Positions 45,187 to 55,045 are shown, counted from the first letter of the stretch. The stretch is DNA of 64,000 nt from JAHKLT01 sp046197865 (GCF_046197865.1 NZ_CP166990.1:1860001-1924000), one strand, 5' to 3'. Program-made: numbers and translations. Notes: a model not told the origin generated them from the letters alone.

Positions 45187-46899
45187 TTGTCTTGGATATT
45201 AGTTTTATTGTTAATGTTGATTTTTTCTTTAAAACCTAAAAAAACTAATGACAATCAAACTATTTCTGTAATTATTCCAGCTTATAATGAAGAAGAAAAT
45301 ATAGCTAATGTAATTGATGTTATTAAAAAAATTGATTATATTACAGAAATTATAGTTGTAAATGATGGATCGAATGATAATACTGAAACAGTAGCAAAAA
45401 GAGCTGGGGCTACTGTTGTATCACATGAGAAAAATTTAGGTAAAGGAGCAGCTATAAAAACTGGTTTTAAACAATCGGATTCAGATATTATTGCTTTTAT
45501 TGATGGAGATATTTATAATTTAACTACAGATAAAATAGAAGCAATGATTAAACCTATTTTAGAAGGAAAAACTGAAATTACAAAAACAAAATTTGTAAGA
45601 GAAAGTGGGCGTGTAACAGAACTAACAGCTAAGCCACTTTTAAGAGTATTTTTCCCAGAAATTAATTTTGAACAACCATTAAGCGGTCAGTTTGCAGCTA
45701 AAAAATCAGCACTTAAGAAGATGAAGTTTGAAAAAGACTATGGTGTTGATGTAGGAATAGTCTTAGATGCAGATATTCAAGGCCTTAGTATTTTAGAAGT
45801 TGATATTGGAGAAATAGAACATGATATATCTCCACTTAAAGATTTAAATTTAATGGCTAATGAAGTTGTTAGAACTATTATAAATAGAGCAATGGAATAT
45901 GGAAGAGTAGCTATTATTGATACTATGGGTAGCTATATTAGAATGGCTGTTTTAGGATTATCTTTAGTTATTTTAGGATTGTTTGCAATTTTCTTTGTTC
46001 AAAAAGTGCCTTTAGAAATAGGAGCCATAGTTTCTATAATAGGCCTTATAATAGCTATTTATTATTTAATTAAATTATTTATAAAATCTGTTAAAATTTT
46101 TAAGAAAACTCCAAGTAAAAATCTTATAAAGTCGTTTATTAGTATTCATTTTCCAGTCATCATATCAGGAATTATTTTAATTTTAATGATTTCAACATTT
46201 TTAGGAGCTACAACAGTTAATAATGGAAGTATTTCTGTAGAACCTACATCAAGAAATTTAATGATTACTACTGATGAAGAAAAACCTATTTCTGTTAGAG
46301 GACCATATACAGTTGATGCTGCACTTGAAAATGAATTAAATATTATTAGAATGCCACCTTCCGCTTTAACAACATTAGGGCTATCTTATGGAGATGTTGT
46401 ACAAATTAATAATAAGGACTATATAATCAATGAAACAAGGCCAGGTGAAGAAAATATTATTAGGATGCCACTTGATGTTCAAGAATATTTAAATGTTGAT
46501 TATGGAAATATTATTCAAAATAGTCGTATTAATCAAGTTTTTGAAGGAACAGTTGTTAATCATTTCTTTAATTCTTCAGGACTTGAAAATACTACATTAT
46601 CAGAGGATTATATAATTTCTTCTAAAAGAATAAATGGAACAAGTTTTGAAATTTTCTTAGATAATAAATCTATTGGTTCATCATCAGGTGTATTTGAAAA
46701 TAATAGTCAATACATTGTAACTGCTAATGATGAAATTATTGGAACACTTGATTTTGAAAATTCTACTTTTAAAAACGATAGCTATGTATTTTATTATAAT
46801 GATCATATAATAGAATTAAAATTCAAATATTCTAATACTGCTTCTATTAAGCAATTCCTTTCAAATAATCAAGGATCATTTTTACAATTTAGATTTTAA
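45187..46899 (+). CDS. Membrane GT2 glycosyltransferase with C-terminal CDC48-N-like barrel
   Basis: The 570-residue protein starts at TTG (45187) with AGGAGT upstream. It has an N-terminal hydrophobic segment (~2-16) and a GT2 domain at ~25-245 (ISVIIPAYNEEENIANV, VNDGSNDNT, FIDGDIYNL). Three membrane helices follow at ~252-272, 276-300 and 318-342. Residues ~365-445 have two half-repeats (NIIRMPPSALTTLGLSYGDV and NIIRMPLDVQEYLNVDYGNI), the pattern of double-psi barrels such as the CDC48 N-domain. By helix count this part lies outside the membrane. A beta-rich tail with sequons completes it. The stop overlaps that of the convergent DUF2142 gene. Confidence 0.85.
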   Translation: MSWILVLLLMLIFSLKPKKTNDNQTISVIIPAYNEEENIANVIDVIKKIDYITEIIVVNDGSNDNTETVAKRAGATVVSHEKNLGKGAAIKTGFKQSDSDIIAFIDGDIYNLTTDKIEAMIKPILEGKTEITKTKFVRESGRVTELTAKPLLRVFFPEINFEQPLSGQFAAKKSALKKMKFEKDYGVDVGIVLDADIQGLSILEVDIGEIEHDISPLKDLNLMANEVVRTIINRAMEYGRVAIIDTMGSYIRMAVLGLSLVILGLFAIFFVQKVPLEIGAIVSIIGLIIAIYYLIKLFIKSVKIFKKTPSKNLIKSFISIHFPVIISGIILILMISTFLGATTVNNGSISVEPTSRNLMITTDEEKPISVRGPYTVDAALENELNIIRMPPSALTTLGLSYGDVVQINNKDYIINETRPGEENIIRMPLDVQEYLNVDYGNIIQNSRINQVFEGTVVNHFFNSSGLENTTLSEDYIISSKRINGTSFEIFLDNKSIGSSSGVFENNSQYIVTANDEIIGTLDFENSTFKNDSYVFYYNDHIIELKFKYSNTASIKQFLSNNQGSFLQFRF

Positions 46900-48452
46900 T
46901 AGTAGTTAGCTATTATTAAAAGAATCATACTTGCTAAAAATCCAATGACAATAGCCATGATATACTTATCCATATTTTTAAATGTTTTATTTTTATTTAT
47001 AGTAAATATAAAAGGTAAAAGAGCAAATATAGGAATTAAATATCTTGTATGAACTCCTTTTAATATTAAGCTTCCTACAGGATTCCATGTGAGATATAAA
47101 CTAAGGAATGTTCCAGTTATAAATAATGTAAAAATTAAAAATCCATAAATTCTTTCATTTCTTTTAATACTAATATTATTAGGATATAATAAAATTATAG
47201 CTATTAAAAATACACAATATAATAAGTTTAAAATCATAGAAGAATAATCATAATATCCAGAACCTAATGTGAAGAATTTTAAATATTTAGCTTGATTTAC
47301 ATCAAATATTGATTTAAATAGTGTAGTTATAAATTCTATTGGATTATTTATAATATAGCTAATTTGACTAGTTTCATTTATATTACTAGTTGCAAAATAT
47401 GCTCCTCTCCAAGAATCATATGTATTTGGACTTGCAATGGTTCTTGTCCAATATAAAGCAAGTACAATAAGAATAAAAATACTTAAAATACTTAAATAAT
47501 AATCTTTATTTTCTTTAAATTTATTTCTAGGTATTAAAAATACCAATAATACTAGAATAAATAATGTTACCTTAGATAATCCTAAAATAAGACAAATAAT
47601 AAAAAAAGGCAGTATTTTTTTATAAGTAATTGACCTGTCAGGCAATTTATATAAATAAAAAAAGTAAGCGATTGTTAATATTGCAAACGAGATTATAAAT
47701 GCATCAATACTAAAAGAAGCACTTTGATAAATAGCTAAAGGCATACAAGAAAATATTAAAAAGGGAAATTTAAAAACAGGTGTTATTTTTATAGCTAAAG
47801 TGCAGATAATTGTATATAAAATTATATTACATAGTTTTCCAAACCATAGCATCCATATATTATTTAAATCAAGTAATTTTGCAATACCCATACCTATTGC
47901 AGGAGCTAAATATCCATAAAAAGGATTTTGAGAAAATAAAGAATCAACATAATTGTGTTCATAAGTAATCTTCTCATCATCCCAAGTAGTTTCAAAGATC
48001 GTTTTATGGCGATATTCTATAGGAATACCTAAACCTGTAAGTAATAAGTAACCTTTTTTATTTAAATTATAGCTATCATCTTTTGTATTAGTTATTTTAC
48101 TTCCATTAGGAATATTTTCATATTCTGGCAATAAATTACCTTCAGAAAAAGATGTAGCACGAGCCATATGTTCTATTTCATCACTAACATCTAATAAAGG
48201 ACTTGAAAAAACACATAATATTCCAAAAATCAGAATTATTAAAAAAGCAGTTTTATGAATTTTATTTTGATTTTTTGAAAAATAAATTATTAAAAAAATT
48301 CCAACAATAGTTAATATTCCTAAGAAAATAATTTCCATTTTAGGATGATTGTAATTATCTAAATTAAATAAAATAAGTGAAGAAAATACTAAAAATAATA
48401 AATATATTAAAATAAATTCCTTATTTTTTAAAAAATCATTTTTATTTATCAT
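46896..48452 (-). CDS. DUF2142 family polytopic membrane protein
   Basis: The 518-residue protein has about 12 hydrophobic segments. The diagnostic SPLLDVSDEIEHMARATSF after the second or third segment matches the DUF2142 (PF09913) 'PPDExxHxxRA' signature. The layout is that of GT-C-type membrane glycosyltransferases, and the family often sits in surface polysaccharide loci. The acidic pair in the first external loop would be the catalytic site if it is a GT-C enzyme (inference). The start overlaps the end of the marker-11 gene by 11 bases. Confidence 0.85.
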   Translation of the reverse strand: MINKNDFLKNKEFILIYLLFLVFSSLILFNLDNYNHPKMEIIFLGILTIVGIFLIIYFSKNQNKIHKTAFLIILIFGILCVFSSPLLDVSDEIEHMARATSFSEGNLLPEYENIPNGSKITNTKDDSYNLNKKGYLLLTGLGIPIEYRHKTIFETTWDDEKITYEHNYVDSLFSQNPFYGYLAPAIGMGIAKLLDLNNIWMLWFGKLCNIILYTIICTLAIKITPVFKFPFLIFSCMPLAIYQSASFSIDAFIISFAILTIAYFFYLYKLPDRSITYKKILPFFIICLILGLSKVTLFILVLLVFLIPRNKFKENKDYYLSILSIFILIVLALYWTRTIASPNTYDSWRGAYFATSNINETSQISYIINNPIEFITTLFKSIFDVNQAKYLKFFTLGSGYYDYSSMILNLLYCVFLIAIILLYPNNISIKRNERIYGFLIFTLFITGTFLSLYLTWNPVGSLILKGVHTRYLIPIFALLPFIFTINKNKTFKNMDKYIMAIVIGFLASMILLIIANYY

Positions 48453-49389
48453 TATTTCTACTATAAATTTTCACAGCTTCTTTTGGATTATCATAAAGGC
48501 CTAAAGCAGCTAATGCTCCAATTTTTCCTTGAGAACCTGTAACTTCAATAAGGTCTATGTTTAATTTTTTAGCTAAATCTTCTGCCTCATCAACACTAAC
48601 CATTCCAGTTTTAGCTTTTATAGAATATTTCCTAAGTTCATCAGGAATATTTAATCCTTCTAAAATAGCTATTGAAGTTTTATCAGATAAAGTATCTCTT
48701 TTTAAAAGTTCTATAATCCTTTCAATTAATTTATCTTTTTTATCTTCTGGAACTGCAAATGTTAAGCCAATAGAAACACAGTTTTGAGTTTTATATGGAT
48801 TATTAGGATATAATTGTACAATAATATGATCTATATATTCAAAACCTTCATTTTTAAGTTCTAATCCAATATTGTGTGCTGTTGTCCATGTAGCTCCTTC
48901 ATCTTTAGTATCAGTATCATCTATTCCAATAACTACTTTTTGAAGTTTAGGTGTAACTACTGTAGCTTTTCCTATTTTTGAACCTCCACCAACATCATGA
49001 AGTTCAATATAATTAACACCTTTACCTAGCCCTCTACACATTCCAGCTCCAACACCAGCTCCTGCAAGGCCTGAATGTGTTACTTTAACTTCATTATTGT
49101 GAATAGCTACCTCTTCAATACCCGCAGCATTATAGCTAGCTTTTAAATTTAAAGGTTTTTTCCCTACCGTAGCTTTATAAACATGTTTATTTCCATCTCT
49201 AAAAGCATCTGTGATTAATTCACTACTGTTTCTGTATTGATTAACTAACCATTCAGATCCAGACATACATGGATGATATTCAATGATTTCAACATTATCT
49301 TTATCAACTAATGTTAAAACCTTATCATATGCAGCAACCCATGATTTATCAAACTTTTTTTTCAAATCATTAGGTTTTAAAATTTCCAT
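48442..49389 (-). CDS. Methanogenesis marker protein 11
   Basis: This 315-residue protein corresponds to the TIGR03280 family, found only in methanogens. Features include WLVNQYRNSSELITDAFRDG, a Gly-rich GLAGAGVGAGMCRGLGKG, DVGGGSKIGKA and a C-terminal half beginning VIGIDDTDTKDEGATWTTAHN. That DDTD motif resembles the TiaS tRNA-modification enzyme (DUF1743), hinting at ATP-dependent chemistry. The function remains unknown. It is transcribed after ribH (gap 8 bases). Confidence 0.88.
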   Translation of the reverse strand: MEILKPNDLKKKFDKSWVAAYDKVLTLVDKDNVEIIEYHPCMSGSEWLVNQYRNSSELITDAFRDGNKHVYKATVGKKPLNLKASYNAAGIEEVAIHNNEVKVTHSGLAGAGVGAGMCRGLGKGVNYIELHDVGGGSKIGKATVVTPKLQKVVIGIDDTDTKDEGATWTTAHNIGLELKNEGFEYIDHIIVQLYPNNPYKTQNCVSIGLTFAVPEDKKDKLIERIIELLKRDTLSDKTSIAILEGLNIPDELRKYSIKAKTGMVSVDEAEDLAKKLNIDLIEVTGSQGKIGALAALGLYDNPKEAVKIYSRNNDK

Positions 49390-49397
49390 AGAACCAT

Positions 49398-49814
49398 CTA
49401 AATTTCACTTAATCTATCACACATTTTTATTGCAGCTTCAACAGCTCTTTTACCGTAATCAACACGTTTATGAGCATCGAGTCTTGTCATTCCAGGACCA
49501 CTGATTCCTAAAGCAACAGGTTTATCATATTCTAATGATAAATCAGCTATTTTTCTTGATGCATGTTGTGCTACTATTTGATCGTGGTCTGTTGCACCTT
49601 CAATTACTGCACCTAATGTAATAACAGCGTCGATTTCATCCTTTTCTAGTAATTTTTTAATAGCTAGTGCCATATCAAATACACCAGGAACTGTTACTAT
49701 TTTAACTATTTCACAGTCTCTTGATTTTGCTTCTTCTTTTGCAAGGCCTAACATCATTTGTGTTAAATCATAATTAAATTCTGCAACTACTGCACCTAAT
49801 CTATATTTTACCAT
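49398..49814 (-). CDS. ribH: 6,7-dimethyl-8-ribityllumazine synthase
   Basis: The 138-residue protein has the substrate-binding AEFNYDLT, VPGVFDMALAIKKLLE, VITLGAVIEGATDHDQIVAQ with the catalytic His, and PVALGISGPGMTRLDA. It condenses the ribityl-pyrimidine with dihydroxybutanone phosphate to lumazine, the step before riboflavin, and feeds F420 and flavin pathways. The start ATG at 49814 is fixed by an AGGAGAG site just upstream; in-frame codons further upstream belong to the small membrane gene in another frame. RibH forms large oligomeric shells. Confidence 0.95.
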   Translation of the reverse strand: MVKYRLGAVVAEFNYDLTQMMLGLAKEEAKSRDCEIVKIVTVPGVFDMALAIKKLLEKDEIDAVITLGAVIEGATDHDQIVAQHASRKIADLSLEYDKPVALGISGPGMTRLDAHKRVDYGKRAVEAAIKMCDRLSEI

Positions 49815-49831
49815 ATTATCTCTCCTTAAAT

Positions 49832-49924
49832 TTAATATCCGACTACTAAAAGTACGAATCCTGCTACTGCACTTAAAACCATAAGTATAATGATAAATAA
49901 CGCCCAAAGTTGAATTTTTTCCAT
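49832..49924 (-). CDS. Small single-helix membrane protein (30 residues)
   Basis: The frame MEKIQLWALFIIILMVLSAV... ends in LLVVGY: a charged N-terminal tip and one hydrophobic helix (residues ~6-28). An AGGAG site lies 10-11 bases before the ATG, and the stop is 17 bases upstream of the ribH ATG, with the ribH ribosome site in between. Its start, stop and spacing look like a true gene in the ribH operon. The function is unknown. Confidence 0.6.
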   Translation of the reverse strand: MEKIQLWALFIIILMVLSAVAGFVLLVVGY

Positions 49925-49961
49925 TTTATTTATTCTCCTAAAAATACTAATATTATAATTA

Positions 49962-52313
49962 TTATCTGAATTTATTCTTAAACTTGTTTATAATTTTCCA
50001 TGAATTTGAATTTATAATTTCATTATTTTCATGTTTAAGTTTTTCATTCTCTTCTTTTAAAGATCTTATTAACTCTAAATTAAGGTTATTTTTATTAAAT
50101 TCTCCTTCTGCAACAGATATTAACTCTTCAATTTTAACAGTAAGTTCTGATATTCTATTTTGTAAATATTCTATATCATCATTTAAATTATTTTTAGAAT
50201 TTTTTAAATCAGATTCTTTAATATTTGTTTTATCAAGTAATATTTTAGATAAAGTATATTGATTAAAGTCTATATCATGTATTAATGACTTATATTTAAT
50301 ATCCATTTTATCCATTGGACTATTTTTATCACATATTGCCCAAATATCTCTTCCACTTCCAATATAATCCATTATTTTTGAAGGTAAAAATGGATTTACT
50401 TTAAATAAATTTTTTGTATATGTATCATTTACAATAAGACAATCAAATTTTGTAGATAAATTTAAAAATTCTAAGAAAGGTATTTGTGGATTTAAATATG
50501 TATTTTTCATTACATTAGAACTTAAAATCTGCTCAAAGAAGGTTATATTTGATGTGAAAATATGTAATTTAAATTTATCTTTGAGAGCTGTATCGAGTGT
50601 ATCAAATGCATTGATAAAATCTTCTAATGTACGATTTCCAAAGATATCACCAAAATATGCAAAGTTAACATGTGAACTATCAATTTCATAGCCCATTTCT
50701 TTTAAATAATAATATTTTTTATCTAAGGTAGGATGAGGATTAATTTTATATTTTTTATCTACAATCTCTCTTATTTCTTGATGTGGGAAAAGATCTAACA
50801 TTACTTCTTTTTGATTTTCATTTGTAAAAACAATTTCATCTGCAAAAACATAACTTACATATTCACAAATAAAGTTTAAAGAATCGTTATTTTGAATTTT
50901 TGGTAAATTATCTGGTAAATAGCTATTAATTTTATTAATGTAATTTTCATCATTAATAGGTGGGGTCTTCTCATCACCTTTAAAATTATATATTGTCGGA
51001 TCTGAAAATTCTGCAGACCAAAAAACATCTTTATTTAATAGCTTATATTCTAAAGCTAAAAAATGTGAGTGTTGATAATAACATCTACTATAAATTTTTT
51101 TGTAATTTTTATTTTTAAGTTTATCTATTCCTTTTATAATAAATTCTTTAATATTTTTCCATTCAATTGAAAAATCCATTTCAATTATTGTCTTATTTAA
51201 AATAAATTCATTTAATAAACTTTCAAATTCATAATCTTTTGAGAGATTATCTAAACTAGCTTGTATAATATCTACATTCTTCTCAGATTTTAAAATTCTT
51301 TTAGCCATTACATTACTTGTTGTTGTATTTGTAGGTGAAAAGGCATAAGAAATTATTAATTCATTATTTTCTTTATTTAAATTATTAAAATCTGTATTAA
51401 AATATTTATAAGGGAAAAATTTGAATTTATATTTATTTATATCATATGATACCTTTTCTAGATCATTTGGATTTTCTTTTAAATATAAATTCATTTTAGA
51501 AACTTGACCAACAGTTAACTCTTTTAAAAATTGAACTTTTTTAGGATTATGAGTATTATTAAATTGTTTATTAATATCATCTATAACATTTAATCGTCCT
51601 GTAATATTAAATTCATATGATGTAGATTGTCTTGAAATAGAATTATCTCTCCACAATCTAAAATAAACTGCTTTTTCTTCCTTATCAATTATGAAAAACT
51701 CAAAATCAAATTTAGAATATAGTTTTGCAAAATAAGAAATATCTACACCATTTTTAAGTATAGGATTAAAATCAACTGCTTTTACAGCTTTTGTTGGAAT
51801 CAACTTATCAGTTGTTATAACTAAAATATCTTTCATATAGTTATATGGATTTTTTATAATTCCCTTACTTTCAAATAATGGAGGGCTTAAATAGGATTTT
51901 TTAATTTTTCCAGTTTTATCATCTTCATCTAAGAAGGTTCCAATAACAATTCTACCAGGAGCAGAATGTTCATACATCTTTTCTAAAAATTTAGGGCTAA
52001 TATAATCATCATCATCAATAAATGTAATATATTCTCTATTAGCTATTGATATTCCATGATTACGAGCATTAGAAACACCTTCAGGACTAAATTCTAAAAG
52101 AATGTTTAAGTTAGGATTATTAGATGTAAAGTCTTTTATAATTTCTTCTGTTGAGTCCCTCTCACCATTAATAATTATAATAGCTTCAAATAAATTATAA
52201 TCTAGTGTTTGATTTTTTAAAGATTCAAGAAGCTTTAAAATATATTTTTCACCTTTATAGGTTGGAATTATAATATTTATTCCCTTTTTATATTCAAAGC
52301 TATCTTCAATCAT
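49962..52313 (-). CDS. Large glycosyltransferase: GT2 domain plus GT-B-like C-terminal half
   Basis: In this 783-residue protein, residues ~10-115 carry GT2 motifs (INIIIPTYKGEKYILKLLES, NGERDSTEE, GVSNARNHGISIANREYITF, FIDDDDYIS). Residues ~330-700 look like a GT-B half with VNFAYFGDIFGNRTLEDF, HIFTS, LVNDTYTKN and LPSKIMDYIGSGRDIWAICD. The end is a coiled coil (~715-770) and an NSWKIINKFK tail, like the SWKITKPLR tails in the main cluster. The two apparent transferase modules may act in sequence. It is located upstream of the leu genes on the map but transcribed after leuB (gap 8 bases). Confidence 0.85.
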   Translation of the reverse strand: MIEDSFEYKKGINIIIPTYKGEKYILKLLESLKNQTLDYNLFEAIIIINGERDSTEEIIKDFTSNNPNLNILLEFSPEGVSNARNHGISIANREYITFIDDDDYISPKFLEKMYEHSAPGRIVIGTFLDEDDKTGKIKKSYLSPPLFESKGIIKNPYNYMKDILVITTDKLIPTKAVKAVDFNPILKNGVDISYFAKLYSKFDFEFFIIDKEEKAVYFRLWRDNSISRQSTSYEFNITGRLNVIDDINKQFNNTHNPKKVQFLKELTVGQVSKMNLYLKENPNDLEKVSYDINKYKFKFFPYKYFNTDFNNLNKENNELIISYAFSPTNTTTSNVMAKRILKSEKNVDIIQASLDNLSKDYEFESLLNEFILNKTIIEMDFSIEWKNIKEFIIKGIDKLKNKNYKKIYSRCYYQHSHFLALEYKLLNKDVFWSAEFSDPTIYNFKGDEKTPPINDENYINKINSYLPDNLPKIQNNDSLNFICEYVSYVFADEIVFTNENQKEVMLDLFPHQEIREIVDKKYKINPHPTLDKKYYYLKEMGYEIDSSHVNFAYFGDIFGNRTLEDFINAFDTLDTALKDKFKLHIFTSNITFFEQILSSNVMKNTYLNPQIPFLEFLNLSTKFDCLIVNDTYTKNLFKVNPFLPSKIMDYIGSGRDIWAICDKNSPMDKMDIKYKSLIHDIDFNQYTLSKILLDKTNIKESDLKNSKNNLNDDIEYLQNRISELTVKIEELISVAEGEFNKNNLNLELIRSLKEENEKLKHENNEIINSNSWKIINKFKNKFR

Positions 52314-52321
52314 GATATAAC

Positions 52322-53305
52322 CTATAGTTTACTTTTTACTTCATTAGCTAGTTCCATCGTATTAGCATTTCCACCTAAATCTGGTGTAAGTACTTTTCCT
52401 TCTTTTAAAACAGTTAAAATAGCATTATCTAATTTATCTGCTTTTTCATTTTCACCAATATATCTTAACATCATCTCAGCAGATAATAACATAGCTATTG
52501 GATTAGCAAGACCTTGACCTGCAATATCTGGTGCAGATCCATGAACTGGTTCAAATAAAGCACCATTTTCTCCAATATTTGCAGATGGAATAAGGCCTAA
52601 ACCACCAACAAGACCTGCTCCTTCATCAGATAAAATATCTCCAAATAAATTTGTAGTTACAATAACTTCAAAACTTTGAGGCCTTGTAATAAGATACATT
52701 GCAGTTGCATCAACATAAAAATCTTCACTTTCAATATCAGGATATTTTGATGCTACTTCATAGAAAATTTCTTTAAATAAACCATCAGTTTTCTTTAATA
52801 CATTTGCTTTGTGTACCCCAGTAACTTTTGATTTATTATTATCCTTTGCATAATTAAATGCATAATTAATAATACGTTCTTCTGCATCTCTTGTAATGAT
52901 TCTTTTAGCTATTGCTCCTTCATCTGTATATTCTTCTGTTTCACTTTTGTATAACCCTTCTGTGTTTTCTCGAACAATCATAAAATCTAAATCATCAAAA
53001 AGAGCATTAGTATTAGGATAAGATTTTATTGGTCTTAAATTTGCAAATAGCTTCATTTCTTGACGCAATCTAACTATAACATCAGCAGCAGTTTCACCTG
53101 CAGCACCAAATAAACATGCATCAGAACTTTTAACAATTTCTAATGTTTCTTGAGGTAGAGCTTCATCACATTCCTCTTTACATTCATCTCCTGCATCAGC
53201 ATAATTATAATCAAAAGATAAATTTAAACTATCTAAAACATTAATTGTAGCTTTCATAACTTCTTTTCCAATTCCATCTCCAGGAATTACAGCTATTTTA
53301 TACAT
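52322..53305 (-). CDS. leuB: 3-isopropylmalate dehydrogenase (or homoisocitrate dehydrogenase)
   Basis: The 327-residue beta-decarboxylating dehydrogenase has IPGDGIGKEVMKA, RLRQEMKLFANLRP, VRENTEGLYK, the catalytic GVHKANVLKKTDG, and the metal-binding NLFGDILSDEGAGLVGGLGL and EPVHGSAPDIAGQG. Methanogens have two homologues, for leucine (LeuB) and coenzyme B (AksF). The downstream position in a leuC-leuD-leuB operon and the IPMI-like small subunit favour leucine synthesis. Confidence 0.88.
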   Translation of the reverse strand: MYKIAVIPGDGIGKEVMKATINVLDSLNLSFDYNYADAGDECKEECDEALPQETLEIVKSSDACLFGAAGETAADVIVRLRQEMKLFANLRPIKSYPNTNALFDDLDFMIVRENTEGLYKSETEEYTDEGAIAKRIITRDAEERIINYAFNYAKDNNKSKVTGVHKANVLKKTDGLFKEIFYEVASKYPDIESEDFYVDATAMYLITRPQSFEVIVTTNLFGDILSDEGAGLVGGLGLIPSANIGENGALFEPVHGSAPDIAGQGLANPIAMLLSAEMMLRYIGENEKADKLDNAILTVLKEGKVLTPDLGGNANTMELANEVKSKL

Positions 53306-53309
53306 AATA

Positions 53310-53789
53310 TCATTTTTTATTTTTAATATATTCTATTAAACCACCATTTTCAAGAATTTCTAACATAAATGGAGGTAATTTCTTAAATTCATATTCTTTA
53401 CCAGATGCAGAGATTATTACTCCTTTTTCAAGATCTATTTCAATCTCTTCACCTTCATTTATTTCTTTACTAATTCCAGGTGCTTCAAGAAGTGGAAGGC
53501 CTAAATTTGTAGCATTTCTATAAAAGATTCTTGCAAATGATTCAGCTATTACAGCACTAATTCCTGCAGCTTTTAAAGCTATTGGAGCATGTTCTCTTGA
53601 AGAACCGCAACCAAAATTCTTTCCACCTACAATAAAATCTCCTTGATTTGTTTTTTCATTAAAATCTGGGTCTAATCCTTCCATACAATGTTCTGCAAGT
53701 TTTTCCTCATCAGTATAAATTAAATACCTACCAGGTATAATTATATCAGTATCAATATCATTTCCAAATTTCCATACTTTTCCTTTCAT
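53310..53789 (-). CDS. leuD: 3-isopropylmalate dehydratase small subunit
   Basis: The 159-residue protein has KFGNDIDTDIIIPGRYLIYTD, FIVGGKNFGCGSSREHAP, SFARIFYRNATNLGLP. The loop that sets substrate choice in methanogen homologues reads YLIY, close to the YLVY of isopropylmalate isomerase rather than the YLRT of homoaconitase (AksE). This supports a leucine role. It pairs with the large subunit encoded 8 bases upstream. Confidence 0.9.
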   Translation of the reverse strand: MKGKVWKFGNDIDTDIIIPGRYLIYTDEEKLAEHCMEGLDPDFNEKTNQGDFIVGGKNFGCGSSREHAPIALKAAGISAVIAESFARIFYRNATNLGLPLLEAPGISKEINEGEEIEIDLEKGVIISASGKEYEFKKLPPFMLEILENGGLIEYIKNKK

Positions 53790-53797
53790 TATATCAC

Positions 53798-55045
53798 CTA
53801 TTTTGGAAGAGTTATTCTACCTGTAATTGCAGATGCAGCAGCTACTGCAGCAGAAGATAAATATACTTCTCCTTCAGGACTACCTTGACGACCTTTAAAA
53901 TTCCTATTTGAAGTTGAAAGACTTACCTCTCCAGGGCCTATTAAACCAGTATGGCCTCCAAGACATGGTCCACAACATGGAGCAGAAACAAGAGCTCCAG
54001 CTTCAACAAATATTTTAATTAAACCTTCATCTAAAGCCATCTCATAAACATTTCTTGATGCAGGTATAACAAGCATTCTAGTATCTTTAGCTATTTTATT
54101 TCCTTTTAATATTTTAGCTGCATCTCTTAAATCTTCAATTCTACCATTAGTACAAGATCCTAAAAATACCTGATCAATTTGCCTATCTACTTCACTAACA
54201 GGTTTTACATTATCAACATTATGAGGACAAGCTACTTGAGGTTCTAAATTACTAACATCAATATCAATAATATCTAAACTTATTGCATCTAAATCTGTAT
54301 CAAATACTTCATAAGATTTATTAGAATGTTTTTTCACATAATCAATTGTTTTATTATCTACTTCTGCAAGACCAGTCTTACCACCCATTTCAATAGCCAT
54401 ATTACATAAAACCATTCTATCTGAAATATTCATATTTTGAACTGTATCTCCTGCAAATTCACATGCTTTATATGTGGAACCATCAGCGCCCATTTTTCCT
54501 ATAATATTTAAAATTACATCCTTTGCATAAACATTTTCTTTTAACTTACCTGTAATATTAAATCTATTTGTTTCTGGTATTTTAAACCATAATTGACCTT
54601 CTGAGAAGACCATAGCCATATCAGTTGAACCAATTCCAGTTGCAAATGCTCCTAATGCACCATGAGTACAAGTATGTGAATCAGTTCCGACAATCACTTC
54701 TCCAGGAACAACATGCCCCATTTCAGGCAATATTTGATGACAAACTCCTGCATTAACATCATAAAAGTTTTCAATCCCTTGTTCTTTTACAAACTTTCTC
54801 ATAATAATATGATTATTAGCAGAATCAATTGAATCAGCGGGAACTTGATGATCAAAAGGAATAACAATTTTTGATTTATCCCAAACCTTTTCTGTTCCTA
54901 TTTTTTCAAATGATTGAACAGACAAGGGACCAGTCAGATCATGAGTCATGGCTACATCAATATTAGCCATAACTATATCTCCAGCTTCTGCATTATAATC
55001 TCCAGACGATTTTCTTAAAATTTTCTCTGACATAGTATATGACAT
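53798..55045 (-). CDS. leuC: 3-isopropylmalate dehydratase large subunit
   Basis: The 415-residue aconitase-family protein has HDLTGPLSVQSFEKIG, PFDHQVPADSI, GTDSHTCTHGALGAFATGIG, FLGSCTNGRIEDL and APCCGPCLGGHTG, including the three cysteines for the 4Fe-4S cluster. It isomerises 2- to 3-isopropylmalate with LeuD. The ATG at 55045 has GAGGT 8 bases upstream; an internal ATG at 55033 is less likely. It heads the leuC-leuD-leuB operon. Homoaconitase (AksD) is the alternative, judged less likely from LeuD. Confidence 0.9.
   Translation of the reverse strand: MSYTMSEKILRKSSGDYNAEAGDIVMANIDVAMTHDLTGPLSVQSFEKIGTEKVWDKSKIVIPFDHQVPADSIDSANNHIIMRKFVKEQGIENFYDVNAGVCHQILPEMGHVVPGEVIVGTDSHTCTHGALGAFATGIGSTDMAMVFSEGQLWFKIPETNRFNITGKLKENVYAKDVILNIIGKMGADGSTYKACEFAGDTVQNMNISDRMVLCNMAIEMGGKTGLAEVDNKTIDYVKKHSNKSYEVFDTDLDAISLDIIDIDVSNLEPQVACPHNVDNVKPVSEVDRQIDQVFLGSCTNGRIEDLRDAAKILKGNKIAKDTRMLVIPASRNVYEMALDEGLIKIFVEAGALVSAPCCGPCLGGHTGLIGPGEVSLSTSNRNFKGRQGSPEGEVYLSSAAVAAASAITGRITLPK

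Noticed and set aside
49815..49907. Extended N-terminus of RibH
   Set aside because: The extension overlaps the small membrane gene in another frame, and a strong ribosome site directly precedes the ATG at 49814.
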